Shown here: positions 6,527 to 15,145 of the stretch, in pieces
Layout: each line of letters begins with the position of its first letter
Numbering within the stretch: the stretch's first letter is position 1
Notes under the pieces: model-generated
Told to the model about the DNA's origin: nothing
Seen by the model: the letters and a program-made list of their open reading frames with translations, nothing else
Database searches by the model: none
Translations under genes and position numbers: made by a program
Assembly (NCBI GenBank): GCA_900542165.1
Contig: UQMM01000015.1
Span: 1-48,349, forward strand
DNA from: an uncultured Collinsella sp.
GTDB taxonomy: Bacteria > Actinomycetota > Coriobacteriia > Coriobacteriales > Coriobacteriaceae
Length of the DNA: 48,349 nt
Direction: 5' to 3'

Positions 6527-8530
6527 TTAGACCAGACGGGCGTTGATCGTCTTGGCGATCTCGGCGGCGTCGGTGGAACCCTTGACGGTGGCACGGAAGT
6601 CCTCGTCCATGAGCGCCTCGGCGACCTTGGACAGGATCTTGAGGTGCGTAGTGCCGGCCTGGGCACCGGGGATGAGCAGGGCGATAGCCACGTTGACGGG
6701 AGCGCCGTCCATGGTATCCCAACCGGTCACGCCGGACTCGTCCTTGACGACGATAACGGCAGCCTCGGTAATGGCATCGGACTTGGCATGCGGGATGGCG
6801 AAGCCCTCCATCATGCCCGTGGTGCCCTCGGCCTCGCGGGCCAGGAAGGCGTTCATCACGGCGTCGGCGTCGCTTGCGATACCGGCCTTGACGGCCTGGT
6901 TGGAAACGAAGCTCAGAGCCTCGTCACGAGAAGCGAAGTCCTCGGCGACAAAGACGTTCTCGACCTTCACGAAGTCAGCAGCCTCGGCCTTGGGGGCCTC
7001 GACGGCAGCGGCCTTGGGGGCCTCAACGGGCTTGGCTACAGGAGCGGCCTTCTGGTTCTTCTCGAAGTCGTACTTCTTGAAGGCCACGAACAGGATGCCA
7101 CCGACCACAGCGCCGATGAGGATCGCGAGGACCCAAAGCGGACCGTTCTCGACAACGGGCAGGACCAGGAAGCCACCGTGAGGCGCCGGATCGTGAACGT
7201 TGAACATAATGGTCAGGATCGAAGCGATAGAGGAACCGAGCATCATGATGGGCATGACGGGCCAGATGTTCTTGGTCATGAACGGAATGGCGCCCTCGGT
7301 GATGTGGGTGCAACCAAGGATGAGGTTGACGACACCGGCGTCGTGATCCTCCTGGCTGAAGTACTTCTTGCCGACAACGACGGCAAAGGTGGTGATCAGC
7401 GGCGGAACGATGCAGGCGGCGGAGACGGCAGCCATGAAGTTGGTGCCGAAGTTATAGGTATCGGTGCCAACACCGGCGGCCAGAGCCTCGGTGAGCATAG
7501 CGGTACCGGTGACGTAAGCAGCCTTGTTGACCGGGCCGCCCATGTCAAAGGCGCACATGCAGCCAATGGCAAGACCCAGGACAACGGCGCCAGAGGCGGA
7601 CAGGCCCTTGAGGAAGTCCATCATGGCGGTGTTGATGGCAGCCATGGGGCCGGAAATGCCGAGCATGACCAGGCCGACGATAGCCGTCGAGAACAGCGGG
7701 TACAGGAAGATAGCCTTGAGGCCGTCCAGATTCTTGGGCAGACCGGCAAAGACCTTCTCGAGCAGCAAGATGACATAGCCGGCAAGGAAGCCGCCGACGA
7801 TGCCGCCCAGGAAGCCGAAGCCCACGCCGGCGCCACCGGCATCGATCATGCCGGTCTCGGCGTTAACAGGCAGGCCCTGGATGGCGATCATACCGGCAAC
7901 AAAGCCGGGGACGAGCGCCGGGCGCTTGCCGATGGATTCGGCGATGTAGGCGGAAAGCACCGGAACCATAAGGTTCATGGCGATGCCGCCGATGATCTTG
8001 AGCATCGCAGCAAAGCTGTTGTAGTCAGACGCCGTCGAATCGAAGGACGTAATGCCCCACAGGAACGAGACAGCGGTCAGAACACCACCAGCAACAACGA
8101 AGACCAGCATGTGGCTGACGCCGTTCATGAGGTGCTTGTAGATGACGTGGCCGATGGACTCCTTCTCCTCGACCTCATCCTCGACATCGGCAGCGGCTGC
8201 AACCGTGCTGTCGCCCTTGGCGGCGAGCGCGCGGTCAATCAGCTTACCGGCGGCCTCAACGGACAGGGCCTTGGAAACACCAACGGAAACCATGGGCTTA
8301 CCGGCGAAACGCTCAGCCTGGACATCCTTGTCGGCTGCGACGACGACGGCCTTGGCACCAGCGATCTCACTCTTGGTGAGCTCGTTCTCGACACCGACCT
8401 GGCCATGAGTCTCGACCTTAATGGTCAGACCGCGCTCGGCAGCTGCCTTCTCCAGCGCTTCCTTCGCCATGAAGGTGTGCGCAATGCCGGTCGGGCAACC
8501 GGTGGCGGCGATGATGTCAAACTTAGCCAT
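6527..8530 (-). CDS. fruA: PTS fructose-type permease, fused EIIB-EIIC-EIIA
   Basis: A 667-residue membrane permease that imports and phosphorylates a fructose-type sugar. Domains run IIB (about 1-100, phospho-Cys12 in ATGCPTGIAHT), IIC (about 130-480, several hydrophobic spans, with the substrate-loop region around FMTKNIWPVMP), an Ala/Pro/Lys-rich linker (about 490-520), then IIA (about 525-667, phospho-His581 in FAIPHAKS). This B-C-A order differs from the A-B-C order of Bacillus FruA. The ATG at 8530 has AAGGAGG 6-7 nt upstream. It is divergent from an RpiR-type regulator and followed by ptsH-ptsI-pfkB-pfkB on the same strand. The sugar could also be mannose or another ketose. Confidence 0.93.
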   Translation of the reverse strand: MAKFDIIAATGCPTGIAHTFMAKEALEKAAAERGLTIKVETHGQVGVENELTKSEIAGAKAVVVAADKDVQAERFAGKPMVSVGVSKALSVEAAGKLIDRALAAKGDSTVAAAADVEDEVEEKESIGHVIYKHLMNGVSHMLVFVVAGGVLTAVSFLWGITSFDSTASDYNSFAAMLKIIGGIAMNLMVPVLSAYIAESIGKRPALVPGFVAGMIAIQGLPVNAETGMIDAGGAGVGFGFLGGIVGGFLAGYVILLLEKVFAGLPKNLDGLKAIFLYPLFSTAIVGLVMLGISGPMAAINTAMMDFLKGLSASGAVVLGLAIGCMCAFDMGGPVNKAAYVTGTAMLTEALAAGVGTDTYNFGTNFMAAVSAACIVPPLITTFAVVVGKKYFSQEDHDAGVVNLILGCTHITEGAIPFMTKNIWPVMPIMMLGSSIASILTIMFNVHDPAPHGGFLVLPVVENGPLWVLAILIGAVVGGILFVAFKKYDFEKNQKAAPVAKPVEAPKAAAVEAPKAEAADFVKVENVFVAEDFASRDEALSFVSNQAVKAGIASDADAVMNAFLAREAEGTTGMMEGFAIPHAKSDAITEAAVIVVKDESGVTGWDTMDGAPVNVAIALLIPGAQAGTTHLKILSKVAEALMDEDFRATVKGSTDAAEIAKTINARLV

Positions 8531-8657
8531 GTGTCCCTCCTTCTTGAGTACAGCGCCCGCGGGCGCTCCCCTACACGCGCTTCGATGCGCGTTTTTCCAC
8601 AACTGAAAGATACCAACCTACCGTCCGCGTGAGAAGAGGCAAGGTGCAATTCTCCGG

Positions 8658-8695
8658 TGAAAGGTTCTTTCATAACCGTAAACGGTAGGTGAAAG
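8658..8695. promoter_or_regulatory. Candidate operator array between fruA and the RpiR regulator
   Basis: Three alternating half-sites: TGAAAG (8658-8663), CTTTCA (8667-8672) and TGAAAG (8690-8695). The last two flank an inner palindrome ACCGT-AA-ACGGT (8675-8686). It lies midway in the 272-bp divergent region, where a local RpiR-family regulator would be expected to bind. Assignment is by symmetry and position only. Confidence 0.45.
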
Positions 8696-8802
8696 TTTAC
8701 CATCAACACTTGAAACGGCAAGGTGTATCTTGTAATTGGAAATGCCCGTATACTATGGCATTGCAAATCAAATTGGATTTTCATGCCAACCAGGAGCCAT
8801 CC

Positions 8803-9660
8803 ATGACCGATAGTAGCAAGAGCGCACTTTCCCTCATAAGCACCCATCAGGGATACAGCGAGTCCGAGCAGCGCATTGTCGACTATATATTGGAGCACCA
8901 GTCCGAGGCGCCGCGCCTCACGGCCGCTCAGCTCTCACGCGCCGCCGCCACGTCCGAGGCGACCGTTTCGCGCTTCTGCCGCAAGCTTGGCTTTGGTAGC
9001 TTCCGCAGCTTTCAGTTTTCGTTGGCGAGGGATTTGGAAAGCCAGCGTAACGAGGGCCTGACTGACGAGGTCTCGCTCGACAATATGGAGCAGAGCCTCA
9101 AGAATATCCTGGCTGCCAAGGTGAGCGAGCTTAATGCGACCATCGACGGGATCGACCACGATACGCTGGCGGCTGTTGTGCATGCCCTTAAGCATGCAGG
9201 GGTTATTGAGTTTGCAGCTGTGGGCAATACGAACGCGGTCGCGCTCGATGCGACGTTTAAGTTTTCGCAGCTGGGCCTGCGCTGCATGGCGAGCACCATT
9301 AGCGAGACATCAATCGGCTTTGCGCTCACGTTACGCCCGGGTGACGTCATCGTGCTTATCTCAAACTCCGGCAAATCGCGCCGATTGAATCGCATGGCAA
9401 AAGCGGCTCGCAACTGCGGCGCAACCGTAGTCGTCATCAGCAGTGACAGCAAATCCCCACTCGCGCGCCTGGCAGACTACACTTTTAATACCGTCAACCA
9501 CGAAGCGCTGCTGACGACAGGCGACTTTGCGTTCTCCAAGATCAGTGCCACGATGATCATCGAAGTCATCTACAACTTCCTGCTGCCCGAGATTGAAGAC
9601 GCGCGTGAGCATATCAGCTACTACGAGGAGCTCATCCAGCCGGATAAGGTCGTTGAGTAG
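8803..9660 (+). CDS. MurR/RpiR-family transcriptional regulator
   Basis: A 285-residue phosphosugar-responsive regulator. Residues 1-77 form an RpiR-type helix-turn-helix (YSESEQRIVDYILEH, then SEATVSRFCRKLGF). Residues about 120-260 form a SIS sugar-isomerase-fold effector domain (EFAAVGNTNAVALDA, VIVLISNSGKSRRL, VVISSDSKSPLA). I chose the ATG at 8803 because AGGAG lies 6 nt upstream. It is divergent from fruA and the only plus-strand gene in the island, which suggests control of the PTS/pfkB genes and probably of itself in response to fructose 1-phosphate or a similar ligand. Activator or repressor mode cannot be told from the sequence. Confidence 0.92.
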   Translation: MTDSSKSALSLISTHQGYSESEQRIVDYILEHQSEAPRLTAAQLSRAAATSEATVSRFCRKLGFGSFRSFQFSLARDLESQRNEGLTDEVSLDNMEQSLKNILAAKVSELNATIDGIDHDTLAAVVHALKHAGVIEFAAVGNTNAVALDATFKFSQLGLRCMASTISETSIGFALTLRPGDVIVLISNSGKSRRLNRMAKAARNCGATVVVISSDSKSPLARLADYTFNTVNHEALLTTGDFAFSKISATMIIEVIYNFLLPEIEDAREHISYYEELIQPDKVVE

Positions 9661-9688
9661 GTAGATTGGGGAGCCGATAGACGCCCCT

Positions 9689-9850
9689 CGCCACGAAATC
9701 CGCCCATCTACTACGTTTTAACCTCAAGCGCCAACCATACACCCAAAATAGAGAAAACCGCAGGCGTTCTACCTGCGGTTTTCTTTTTGCAATTCTTGGC
9801 GTGGTTGCCGATGCCCTGCCAAACGTAGTAGATGGACCCGTTTCGTGGCG
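9689..9850. repeat. Inverted repeat pair (30-nt arms) enclosing a terminator
   Basis: Arms 9689-9718 and 9821-9850 are reverse complements at 25 of 30 positions: a 10-bp block (CGCCACGAAA), five mismatches, then a 15-bp block (CCATCTACTACGTTT). They symmetrically enclose the rpiR terminator. No gene lies within. They could be ends of a small mobile or REP-like element that inserted with, or around, the terminator. Confidence 0.7.
9753..9789 (+). terminator. Intrinsic terminator of the RpiR regulator
   Basis: A perfect 12-bp stem GAAAACCGCAGG/CCTGCGGTTTTC (9753-9764, 9772-9783) with a 7-nt loop, followed by a T-rich tract TTCTTTTT on the plus strand. The A-rich left flank may let it also work on the minus strand for transcripts leaving recN. 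Confidence 0.88.
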
Positions 9851-9881
9851 GCCGGATTGGACATACATGTGGCGGCTCGGC

Positions 9882-11510
9882 CTAGGCACGCGCCTCCGCA
9901 AGCATCTGTTTGGCGTGCGCCAGGCTTGCCTCGGACTGATCGCCGCTCAACATGCGGGCGATCTCGGCGGTACGCGCTTCGCCGGTTACCTCGTCCAAAT
10001 GCGTCTGGGGAACATCGCCCGGTTCCTTACTGACAACATAATGCTTGTCGGCCATGACGGCGACCTGCGCCAAGTGGGTTACGACAATCACCTGATGCGT
10101 AGCGGCGAGATCTGCCAGCACGCCCGCGAGCGCACGCGCCGTGGAGCCACCGACACCAGCATCGACCTCGTCAAACACCAGCGTATCGACACCGTCCGCG
10201 TTACCGAGGACAACCTTGCTTGCCAGCATGACGCGGCTGAGCTCGCCGCCCGACGCAATGCGGCGCAGGGGGCGTGGCGTCAAGCCGGCACCGCTGCGGT
10301 ATAGCAGCTCGTAACTCGAAGGACCAACCGGCGTCCACTCAGCACGGGGAAGATCGCGCGACTCCCAGACGAGCTCGGCACTACCCATCTCCAGGCGAGC
10401 CATCTGGCGGCCAACCTCGCGACAGAAGCGCGGGGCCGCCGTATTGCGAGCGCGCTTAAGCGCCTTGGCGGCAGCAAACAGTTCGTGCTCCGCCGCGCCA
10501 AGCGCTTCACGCGCCATTTTGATCTGTTCATCGCCATCATCAACCAGCGAAAGCAGCTCTTGCGAGCGATCACGCATGGCAAAAACATCGTCCATGGTCG
10601 GACCCCACTGACGCAGCAGGCCCTTGAGGTCGGAATACCGCTCGCGCATGCGAGCGAGCTCGCGAGGATCGAAGGCGACCCCATCGCGATAGGCGCGCAG
10701 CTCGTTGGCACAATCCTCAAGCGAGATGCAGGCATCCGAAAGCGTCTCGGCAATGTCGCCCAGTTTGCGATCGACGGCAGCCATTCGGGAAAGCTCTGCC
10801 ACGGCGCTGTTCACGGCATCGAGCGCTCCCCCTTCGGCGGCAAGCGATGCATGGGCATCGTTAGCTGTGGCAACCAGTACCTCGGCATGTTCGGAGCGCG
10901 GCAGCAATTCCTCGAGTTCCTCATACTCGCCCGGCTTAGGGTCGACCTCGCCGATGCGCTCGAGGGCAAAGCGCGCCTCCTCGACACGACTCCCCTGCGC
11001 ACGCGAGGCCTCCTCAACGCGACGGACCTCCTTGGCAGCCGCGCGCGAGGCTTTAAAGCAAGCACGGTACTGCTCGAGTGCCTCGAGTGCCGGGCGCCCC
11101 GCCCAGGCATCGACCATGGCAACGTGATGCGCCGGGTCGAGGAGGCGCTGGTGCTCGTGCTGACCGCACAGATCCATCATCACGCCGACGCGCTCCGAAA
11201 GCTCGCGCACGCTGGCGATGCGGCCGTCAATCCTCACGCGGCTGCGGCCCTCGGCAGAAAGGCTGCGCTGGACCGTGAAGCCCTCCGTGTCGTGCGGGCC
11301 GTCAAACAGGCGTGCCTCGACGCTCGCCAGCGCCTCGCCCTCGCGCACCGTCGACGAATCCGCACGCTCGCCCAAAATAAGCTTAAGGGCCGAGAGCAGC
11401 GCGGTCTTGCCGGCGCCGGTCTCGCCTGTCAGGACAGTCAGGCCGGCACTCGGCACCAGCGTCGCCTCACGAATGAGTGCAATGTTAGAAACCTGCAGCT
11501 CATCGATCAT
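9882..11510 (-). CDS. recN: DNA repair protein RecN
   Basis: SMC-like ATPase of recombinational repair (542 aa). Walker A is GETGAGKTALLS near residue 30, the ABC signature lies around RIASGGELSRVMLA, and Walker B is VFDEVDAGVGG, with Q-x-I-V-V-T-H-L following. The middle (about 150-360) is a charged helical coiled-coil arm. It is the last gene of the efp-nusB-tlyA-nadK run; its start overlaps the end of nadK by 11 bp, indicating translational coupling. The nadK-recN pairing is common in Gram-positive genomes. Confidence 0.96.
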   Translation of the reverse strand: MIDELQVSNIALIREATLVPSAGLTVLTGETGAGKTALLSALKLILGERADSSTVREGEALASVEARLFDGPHDTEGFTVQRSLSAEGRSRVRIDGRIASVRELSERVGVMMDLCGQHEHQRLLDPAHHVAMVDAWAGRPALEALEQYRACFKASRAAAKEVRRVEEASRAQGSRVEEARFALERIGEVDPKPGEYEELEELLPRSEHAEVLVATANDAHASLAAEGGALDAVNSAVAELSRMAAVDRKLGDIAETLSDACISLEDCANELRAYRDGVAFDPRELARMRERYSDLKGLLRQWGPTMDDVFAMRDRSQELLSLVDDGDEQIKMAREALGAAEHELFAAAKALKRARNTAAPRFCREVGRQMARLEMGSAELVWESRDLPRAEWTPVGPSSYELLYRSGAGLTPRPLRRIASGGELSRVMLASKVVLGNADGVDTLVFDEVDAGVGGSTARALAGVLADLAATHQVIVVTHLAQVAVMADKHYVVSKEPGDVPQTHLDEVTGEARTAEIARMLSGDQSEASLAHAKQMLAEARA

Positions 11511-12360
11511 GACGGACTCCGTAGAATACGCGGCTCACCGAGTTGTAAAAACTCTCGGGGCCGTAGTCGAGCAGCAGCACATCGCCTGGGCCTCGGCGCA
11601 CGGCCACGCTCTCGACCGTGCCGTCGCAGGTAATAAACTGTCCATCGATAGCGATCGCCGGAACGCTCGGGCGATCATCGGACATAAAGATTTCGACGAC
11701 ATCACTCGGCGAAGTCAAGAAGGCACGGGCCTGAATGGTGTGCGGCGCAATGGGTACGCAGACCATACCCGTATAGTCGGGGCTCACAATGGGGCCACCT
11801 GCACTGAGCGCGTACCCCGTAGAACCAGTCGCCGTGGACACGACCACGCCGTCGCCACGCAGTCGATCGATATGGTGGCCCGACACCGTGATGTCGAACT
11901 CAACCATATCGGACAGGGGGCCGCGCGTGAGCGCCATGTCGTTGAGGGCGAACGTGCGCACGACATCCTTCGTGCCATCGTCGCGCACGGACACGATATC
12001 CGCGGCGATGGTGGCGCGACGGCTCACGTGCAGCTCGCCGGAAAGGGCGTCGCTCACGACCTGCAGAATGTCGCGCTCCTCGGGGCTCGCAGCAGTTAAA
12101 AAGCCCAGGTGACCATAGGAAAGACCGAGGATAGGAATCTCGCGATGGTTGAGGATGCGGGCAGCGCGCAGCAACGTACCGTCGCCGCCGAGCGTAATGA
12201 CCAGATCGGAGCCGTCAATATCAGGCGTGCTTTGAATCTTCGATCGCTGGTCGGCAGCCCATGCGACCTCATAGCCCTGGCGCGTCAGCCAAAGCTCGAG
12301 CATCAGGCCGCTCTCAACCGCCTCTTGCTTGTAGTAATTGGGAACCAGAAAGACCTTCAT
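11500..12360 (-). CDS. nadK: NAD kinase
   Basis: Makes NADP+ from NAD+ and ATP (or polyphosphate) in the cytoplasm. The 286-residue protein has the catalytic GGDGT motif at about 58-62, and the conserved DGVVVSTATGSTGYALSAGGP segment that contacts the nucleotide. The ATG at 12360 overlaps the stop of tlyA (ATGA), and its own end overlaps recN, so all three genes are co-transcribed and probably co-translated. Confidence 0.96.
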   Translation of the reverse strand: MKVFLVPNYYKQEAVESGLMLELWLTRQGYEVAWAADQRSKIQSTPDIDGSDLVITLGGDGTLLRAARILNHREIPILGLSYGHLGFLTAASPEERDILQVVSDALSGELHVSRRATIAADIVSVRDDGTKDVVRTFALNDMALTRGPLSDMVEFDITVSGHHIDRLRGDGVVVSTATGSTGYALSAGGPIVSPDYTGMVCVPIAPHTIQARAFLTSPSDVVEIFMSDDRPSVPAIAIDGQFITCDGTVESVAVRRGPGDVLLLDYGPESFYNSVSRVFYGVRHDR

Positions 12361-13160
12361 AGCGTTGCAGCTTTCTCGCTCAAAACCGATACCTGGGATT
12401 GCAGCTCGTCTTGCGTGCGGTCGCCGGGGTCAAATCTCGTGCCGTACAGGAAAAACTCAACGTTTCCCTTGGCACCATGAATGGGCGACACGCACACATC
12501 GACCGGGAACAGCCCCTTGGCAGCAAAGAGTTCAACTGCCGCAACGAGTGTATCGCGGCGCACGGCGGGATCGGTCACAATGCCGCCCTCACCCACCAGC
12601 GCCGCCGGAGCCTCAAACTGCGGCTTTACAAGCGTGCAGAATGCACCCGTAGGCGCCAGGCACGCCAGCACCGCATCGATAATGTTCGCGATGCTGGTAA
12701 ACGAGACATCACACACAGCCAGGTCGATGGCGCCGGCATAGCCAAGCTCAGGCAGCTGCGTCACGTTTGTGCGCTCATGCAGCGTCACGCGATCGTCCTG
12801 ACGTAACGACCAATCGAACTGGGCGCGACCAACGTCCACCGAGACAACGGTCGCAGCTCCGCGCTTGAGCAGGCAATCGGTAAAGCCGCCGGTAGAGCAG
12901 CCCACATCCAGACAGGCAAGGCCCGTCGGATTGATACCAAACGTATCAAGCGCGCCTTCGAGCTTAAGACCGCCGCGGCCAACATAGGGAATGCGCCCCT
13001 TCACGTGCAACGGCAGGCCCGGGGTCACCTTAAGGCCCGGCGAAGTCAAGCGCTCGCCGCCACTCGAGACCAAGCCAGCCATAAGAGTGCGAAGGGCATC
13101 CGCGCGATCGGCGCAGATGCCCTGTGAAATCAGTTCGTCATCAAGACGCACGCGTTTCAT
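12357..13160 (-). CDS. tlyA: TlyA-family rRNA 2'-O-methyltransferase (hemolysin A homologue)
   Basis: About 267 residues: an N-terminal S4 RNA-binding domain (KRVRLDDELISQGICADRA) and an FtsJ/RrmJ-type methyltransferase domain with the SAM motif LDVGCSTGGFTDCLL and CDVSF. Mycobacterial TlyA methylates 16S and 23S rRNA; the same activity is likely here. The ATG at 13160 gives the usual family N-terminus; an ATG at 13169 and a TTG at 13172 are in-frame alternatives and none has a strong ribosome-binding site, which suggests coupling to xseB 35 nt upstream. It overlaps nadK by 4 bp. Confidence 0.92.
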   Translation of the reverse strand: MKRVRLDDELISQGICADRADALRTLMAGLVSSGGERLTSPGLKVTPGLPLHVKGRIPYVGRGGLKLEGALDTFGINPTGLACLDVGCSTGGFTDCLLKRGAATVVSVDVGRAQFDWSLRQDDRVTLHERTNVTQLPELGYAGAIDLAVCDVSFTSIANIIDAVLACLAPTGAFCTLVKPQFEAPAALVGEGGIVTDPAVRRDTLVAAVELFAAKGLFPVDVCVSPIHGAKGNVEFFLYGTRFDPGDRTQDELQSQVSVLSEKAATL

Positions 13161-13195
13161 GAATGCCATCAACCATTCGTATCCGGAGATGCGGC

Positions 13196-13435
13196 CTAGC
13201 TATCCTGGGATTCGTTTGCCGCATCCTCATCGTATTCCTGCTCGAGCTTGTCGGCCTCACGCGGCGTCAGCTCAAACTTGTCGACCATGTCGACCGCACG
13301 AGAGCCCAGCTCAATCGCCTCGTCAAACAGATCGAGCGAACGCTCCAAGGACGTATCCTTAGAGCGAACGGTAGCTATGATCTGGTCCAAGCGGTCCGAA
13401 ATCTCGTCGAAGTTGCGGACGGAACCCTCTGGCAT
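13196..13435 (-). CDS. xseB: Exodeoxyribonuclease VII small subunit
   Basis: A 79-residue helical protein matching XseB: FDEISDRLDQIIATV, then LERSLDLFDEAIELG, with an acidic tail. It partners with the XseA catalytic subunit to degrade single-stranded DNA. xseA is not in this window, although the two are adjacent in many genomes. It starts 2 bp after the nusB stop. Confidence 0.9.
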   Translation of the reverse strand: MPEGSVRNFDEISDRLDQIIATVRSKDTSLERSLDLFDEAIELGSRAVDMVDKFELTPREADKLEQEYDEDAANESQDS

Positions 13436-13437
13436 GG

Positions 13438-14031
13438 CTACTCCTCGACGGTACCGGTCTCGGCCTCGGCGACCTCAGCAGCGTCCACGTCCTCGGACAG
13501 CACGCCAGTCTCGGCCTGGGCAACCGCAACCTTTCCGGCAGCCTCGGCAGCCTGTGCCTCCTCGCGAGCGCGATCTTCGGCCAGCAGCTCCTGGTATAGG
13601 TCCTCGCCCGGCAGCTCCTCGCTGCGAGCGATCTTACCCAGCACGCCGTTGACGAACGACGCGGACTGGTCGGTGCCATAGGCCTTGGCAAGCTCGACGG
13701 CCTCGTTAATCACGATGGCGTCAGAGACCTCCTCGTCGGTGAGGAAACGCATCTCGTAAACGGCGATACGCAGCAGGTTGCGGTCGGCGCCGGGCATGCG
13801 CATAAGATCCCAGTTCTTGGCAACAGAGCGCAGAGCACAGTCGATGCGGTCGATATGCTCATAGGCACCGCGGCACAGCTCCAGCGCATAGGGGTCGAGG
13901 GGACCCTTCGAGATCAGGAAATCACCCTCGAGGACGCGCTCGAGCGGGCTGTCCGTGGCCTCGGCCTGGAACAGAAGCTGAAGCGCCTGACTGCGGGCAA
14001 GAGTACGCCCGCGATAAACCTTAAGGCTCAA
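13438..14031 (-). CDS. nusB: Transcription antitermination factor NusB
   Basis: NusB binds boxA RNA with NusE/S10 to support rRNA transcription antitermination. The N-terminal 140 residues fit the family (RTLARSQALQLLFQAE, VYEMRFL, INEAVELAKAYGTDQSASFVNGVLGKIA). An acidic, Ala/Glu-rich C-terminal extension of about 50 residues follows, making 197 aa against a usual 130-150. It sits between an Asp23-family gene (3-bp gap) and xseB. Confidence 0.95.
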   Translation of the reverse strand: MSLKVYRGRTLARSQALQLLFQAEATDSPLERVLEGDFLISKGPLDPYALELCRGAYEHIDRIDCALRSVAKNWDLMRMPGADRNLLRIAVYEMRFLTDEEVSDAIVINEAVELAKAYGTDQSASFVNGVLGKIARSEELPGEDLYQELLAEDRAREEAQAAEAAGKVAVAQAETGVLSEDVDAAEVAEAETGTVEE

Positions 14032-14034
14032 AGG

Positions 14035-14397
14035 TTACTCCTTGGGGAAAACGAGGCCGTCGATGCAAACGTCAACGCGCTCGACCTCAACGCCAACCTG
14101 GGCATCGATGGCGGCGACCACTGCGGCGCGAACGGCCTCGGCGAGTTTCTTGAACGGATAGCCAAAGAACACCACGACACGCACAGTGAGTGCGAGCTTG
14201 TCGCCGACGACCTCGGCCTCGACCGCCGGCTCGGAAGCGGGGGCCTTGGACGAGAGCATCATGGAGACAAGGTTGGTGGCAAGGTCCTTGACGCCAACGG
14301 AGGCGATGCCCTCGACATCGGACACGGCGCGCGAGACGATGGCGGTCAGAACATCGGGCGAAATGCCGATGCCGTCAATCTTGATTTCCTGGGGCAT
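14035..14397 (-). CDS. Asp23/Gls24-family protein (YqhY-like)
   Basis: A 120-residue Asp23/Gls24 (DUF322) protein: ISPDVLTAIVSRAVSDVEGIASV at the N-terminus and a beta-rich end with VGVEVERVDVCIDGLVF. Members include alkaline-shock and envelope-stress proteins; YqhY in Firmicutes lies next to nusB and has been linked to acetyl-CoA carboxylase regulation. The same efp-yqhY-nusB context is seen here. No membrane segment. Confidence 0.87.
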   Translation of the reverse strand: MPQEIKIDGIGISPDVLTAIVSRAVSDVEGIASVGVKDLATNLVSMMLSSKAPASEPAVEAEVVGDKLALTVRVVVFFGYPFKKLAEAVRAAVVAAIDAQVGVEVERVDVCIDGLVFPKE

Positions 14398-14421
14398 GAA
14401 TCCTCCTAGAAGAGTTGGTTG

Positions 14422-14985
14422 CTAGACGCGGGAGACGAACTTGCCGTCGCGGGTGTCAACCTTGATGACCTCGCCCTCATTGAGGTACATGGGGACCTGG
14501 ATAACAGCGCCGGTGTCGATCGTGGCCGGCTTGGTGGAACCCTGGACGGTGTCGCCCTTAAAGCCCGGGTCGGTCTGGACGATAGTGGTCTCGATGAACA
14601 TCGGCGGGGTCACGCCCATGAGCTCATCGTCGGCGAAGAGCAGCTGGCAGACGTCGTTCTCGCGCAGCCACTTGGAGTTCTCGCCCACCATGTCCTCGGG
14701 AACGGGAACCTGCTCATAGGATTCGTTGTCCATGAAGATGTAGTCGGTGCCATCGTTGTAGAGGTACTGGAACTCACGGGTGGTGAGCATGACGCTCTCG
14801 AACTTGGTGCCGGCGTTGCAGGTGTTCTCGACGACGCGGCCGCTCTTGATGTCGCGGGTCTTGTAGCGCACAAACGCGCCGCCCTTGCCCGGCTTGACAT
14901 GCTGGAACTCGACAATGGTGTAGACCTTGTCCTTGATGCGGAGACCGAGGCCGTTCTTGAAGTCGGCGGTAGAAATGGTAGGCAT
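14422..14985 (-). CDS. efp: Translation elongation factor P
   Basis: Relieves ribosome stalling at polyproline stretches. The 187-residue protein carries the tip loop KPGKGGAF with Lys34 at the position that is post-translationally modified in several lineages. Domains II and III follow with the OB-fold signature region (YLNEGEVIKVDTRDGKFVSRV at the end). The ATG at 14985 has AAAGG 6-7 nt upstream. Which modification, if any, acts on Lys34 cannot be told here. Confidence 0.97.
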   Translation of the reverse strand: MPTISTADFKNGLGLRIKDKVYTIVEFQHVKPGKGGAFVRYKTRDIKSGRVVENTCNAGTKFESVMLTTREFQYLYNDGTDYIFMDNESYEQVPVPEDMVGENSKWLRENDVCQLLFADDELMGVTPPMFIETTIVQTDPGFKGDTVQGSTKPATIDTGAVIQVPMYLNEGEVIKVDTRDGKFVSRV

Positions 14986-15079
14986 AGCGACCTTTCTTGT
15001 TACGGGCAGAACGCACAAGCGTCCAAATTACATACGATGGAAATTATACACTTGCAGACGGCGCCTGCAGCGAGCGCAT

Positions 15080-15122
15080 AAAAAGAGAACGCGGGACGTC
15101 CGAATCGATCCGAACGCCCCGC
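15080..15122 (-). terminator. Terminator between pepP and efp
   Basis: On the minus strand a 16-bp stem with 13 Watson-Crick pairs plus G-U wobbles (arms 15122-15107, 15106-15091) ends in GTTCTCTTTTTA. It lies 24 nt after the pepP stop, so efp probably has its own promoter in the remaining 95 bp. Confidence 0.7.
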
Positions 15123-15145
15123 CCCAAACTATCTACCGAAGTAGA

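Noticed and set aside
6452..8632. 726-codon plus-strand open frame opposite fruA
   Set aside because: Composition is typical of an antisense shadow (Gly, Asp, His, Val rich); the minus strand has full EIIBCA homology.
8710..8754. Promoter boxes TTGAAA or TTGTAA with TATACT before the RpiR gene
   Set aside because: Individual boxes look good but no pair has acceptable spacing (13 bp or far too long), so no promoter is called.
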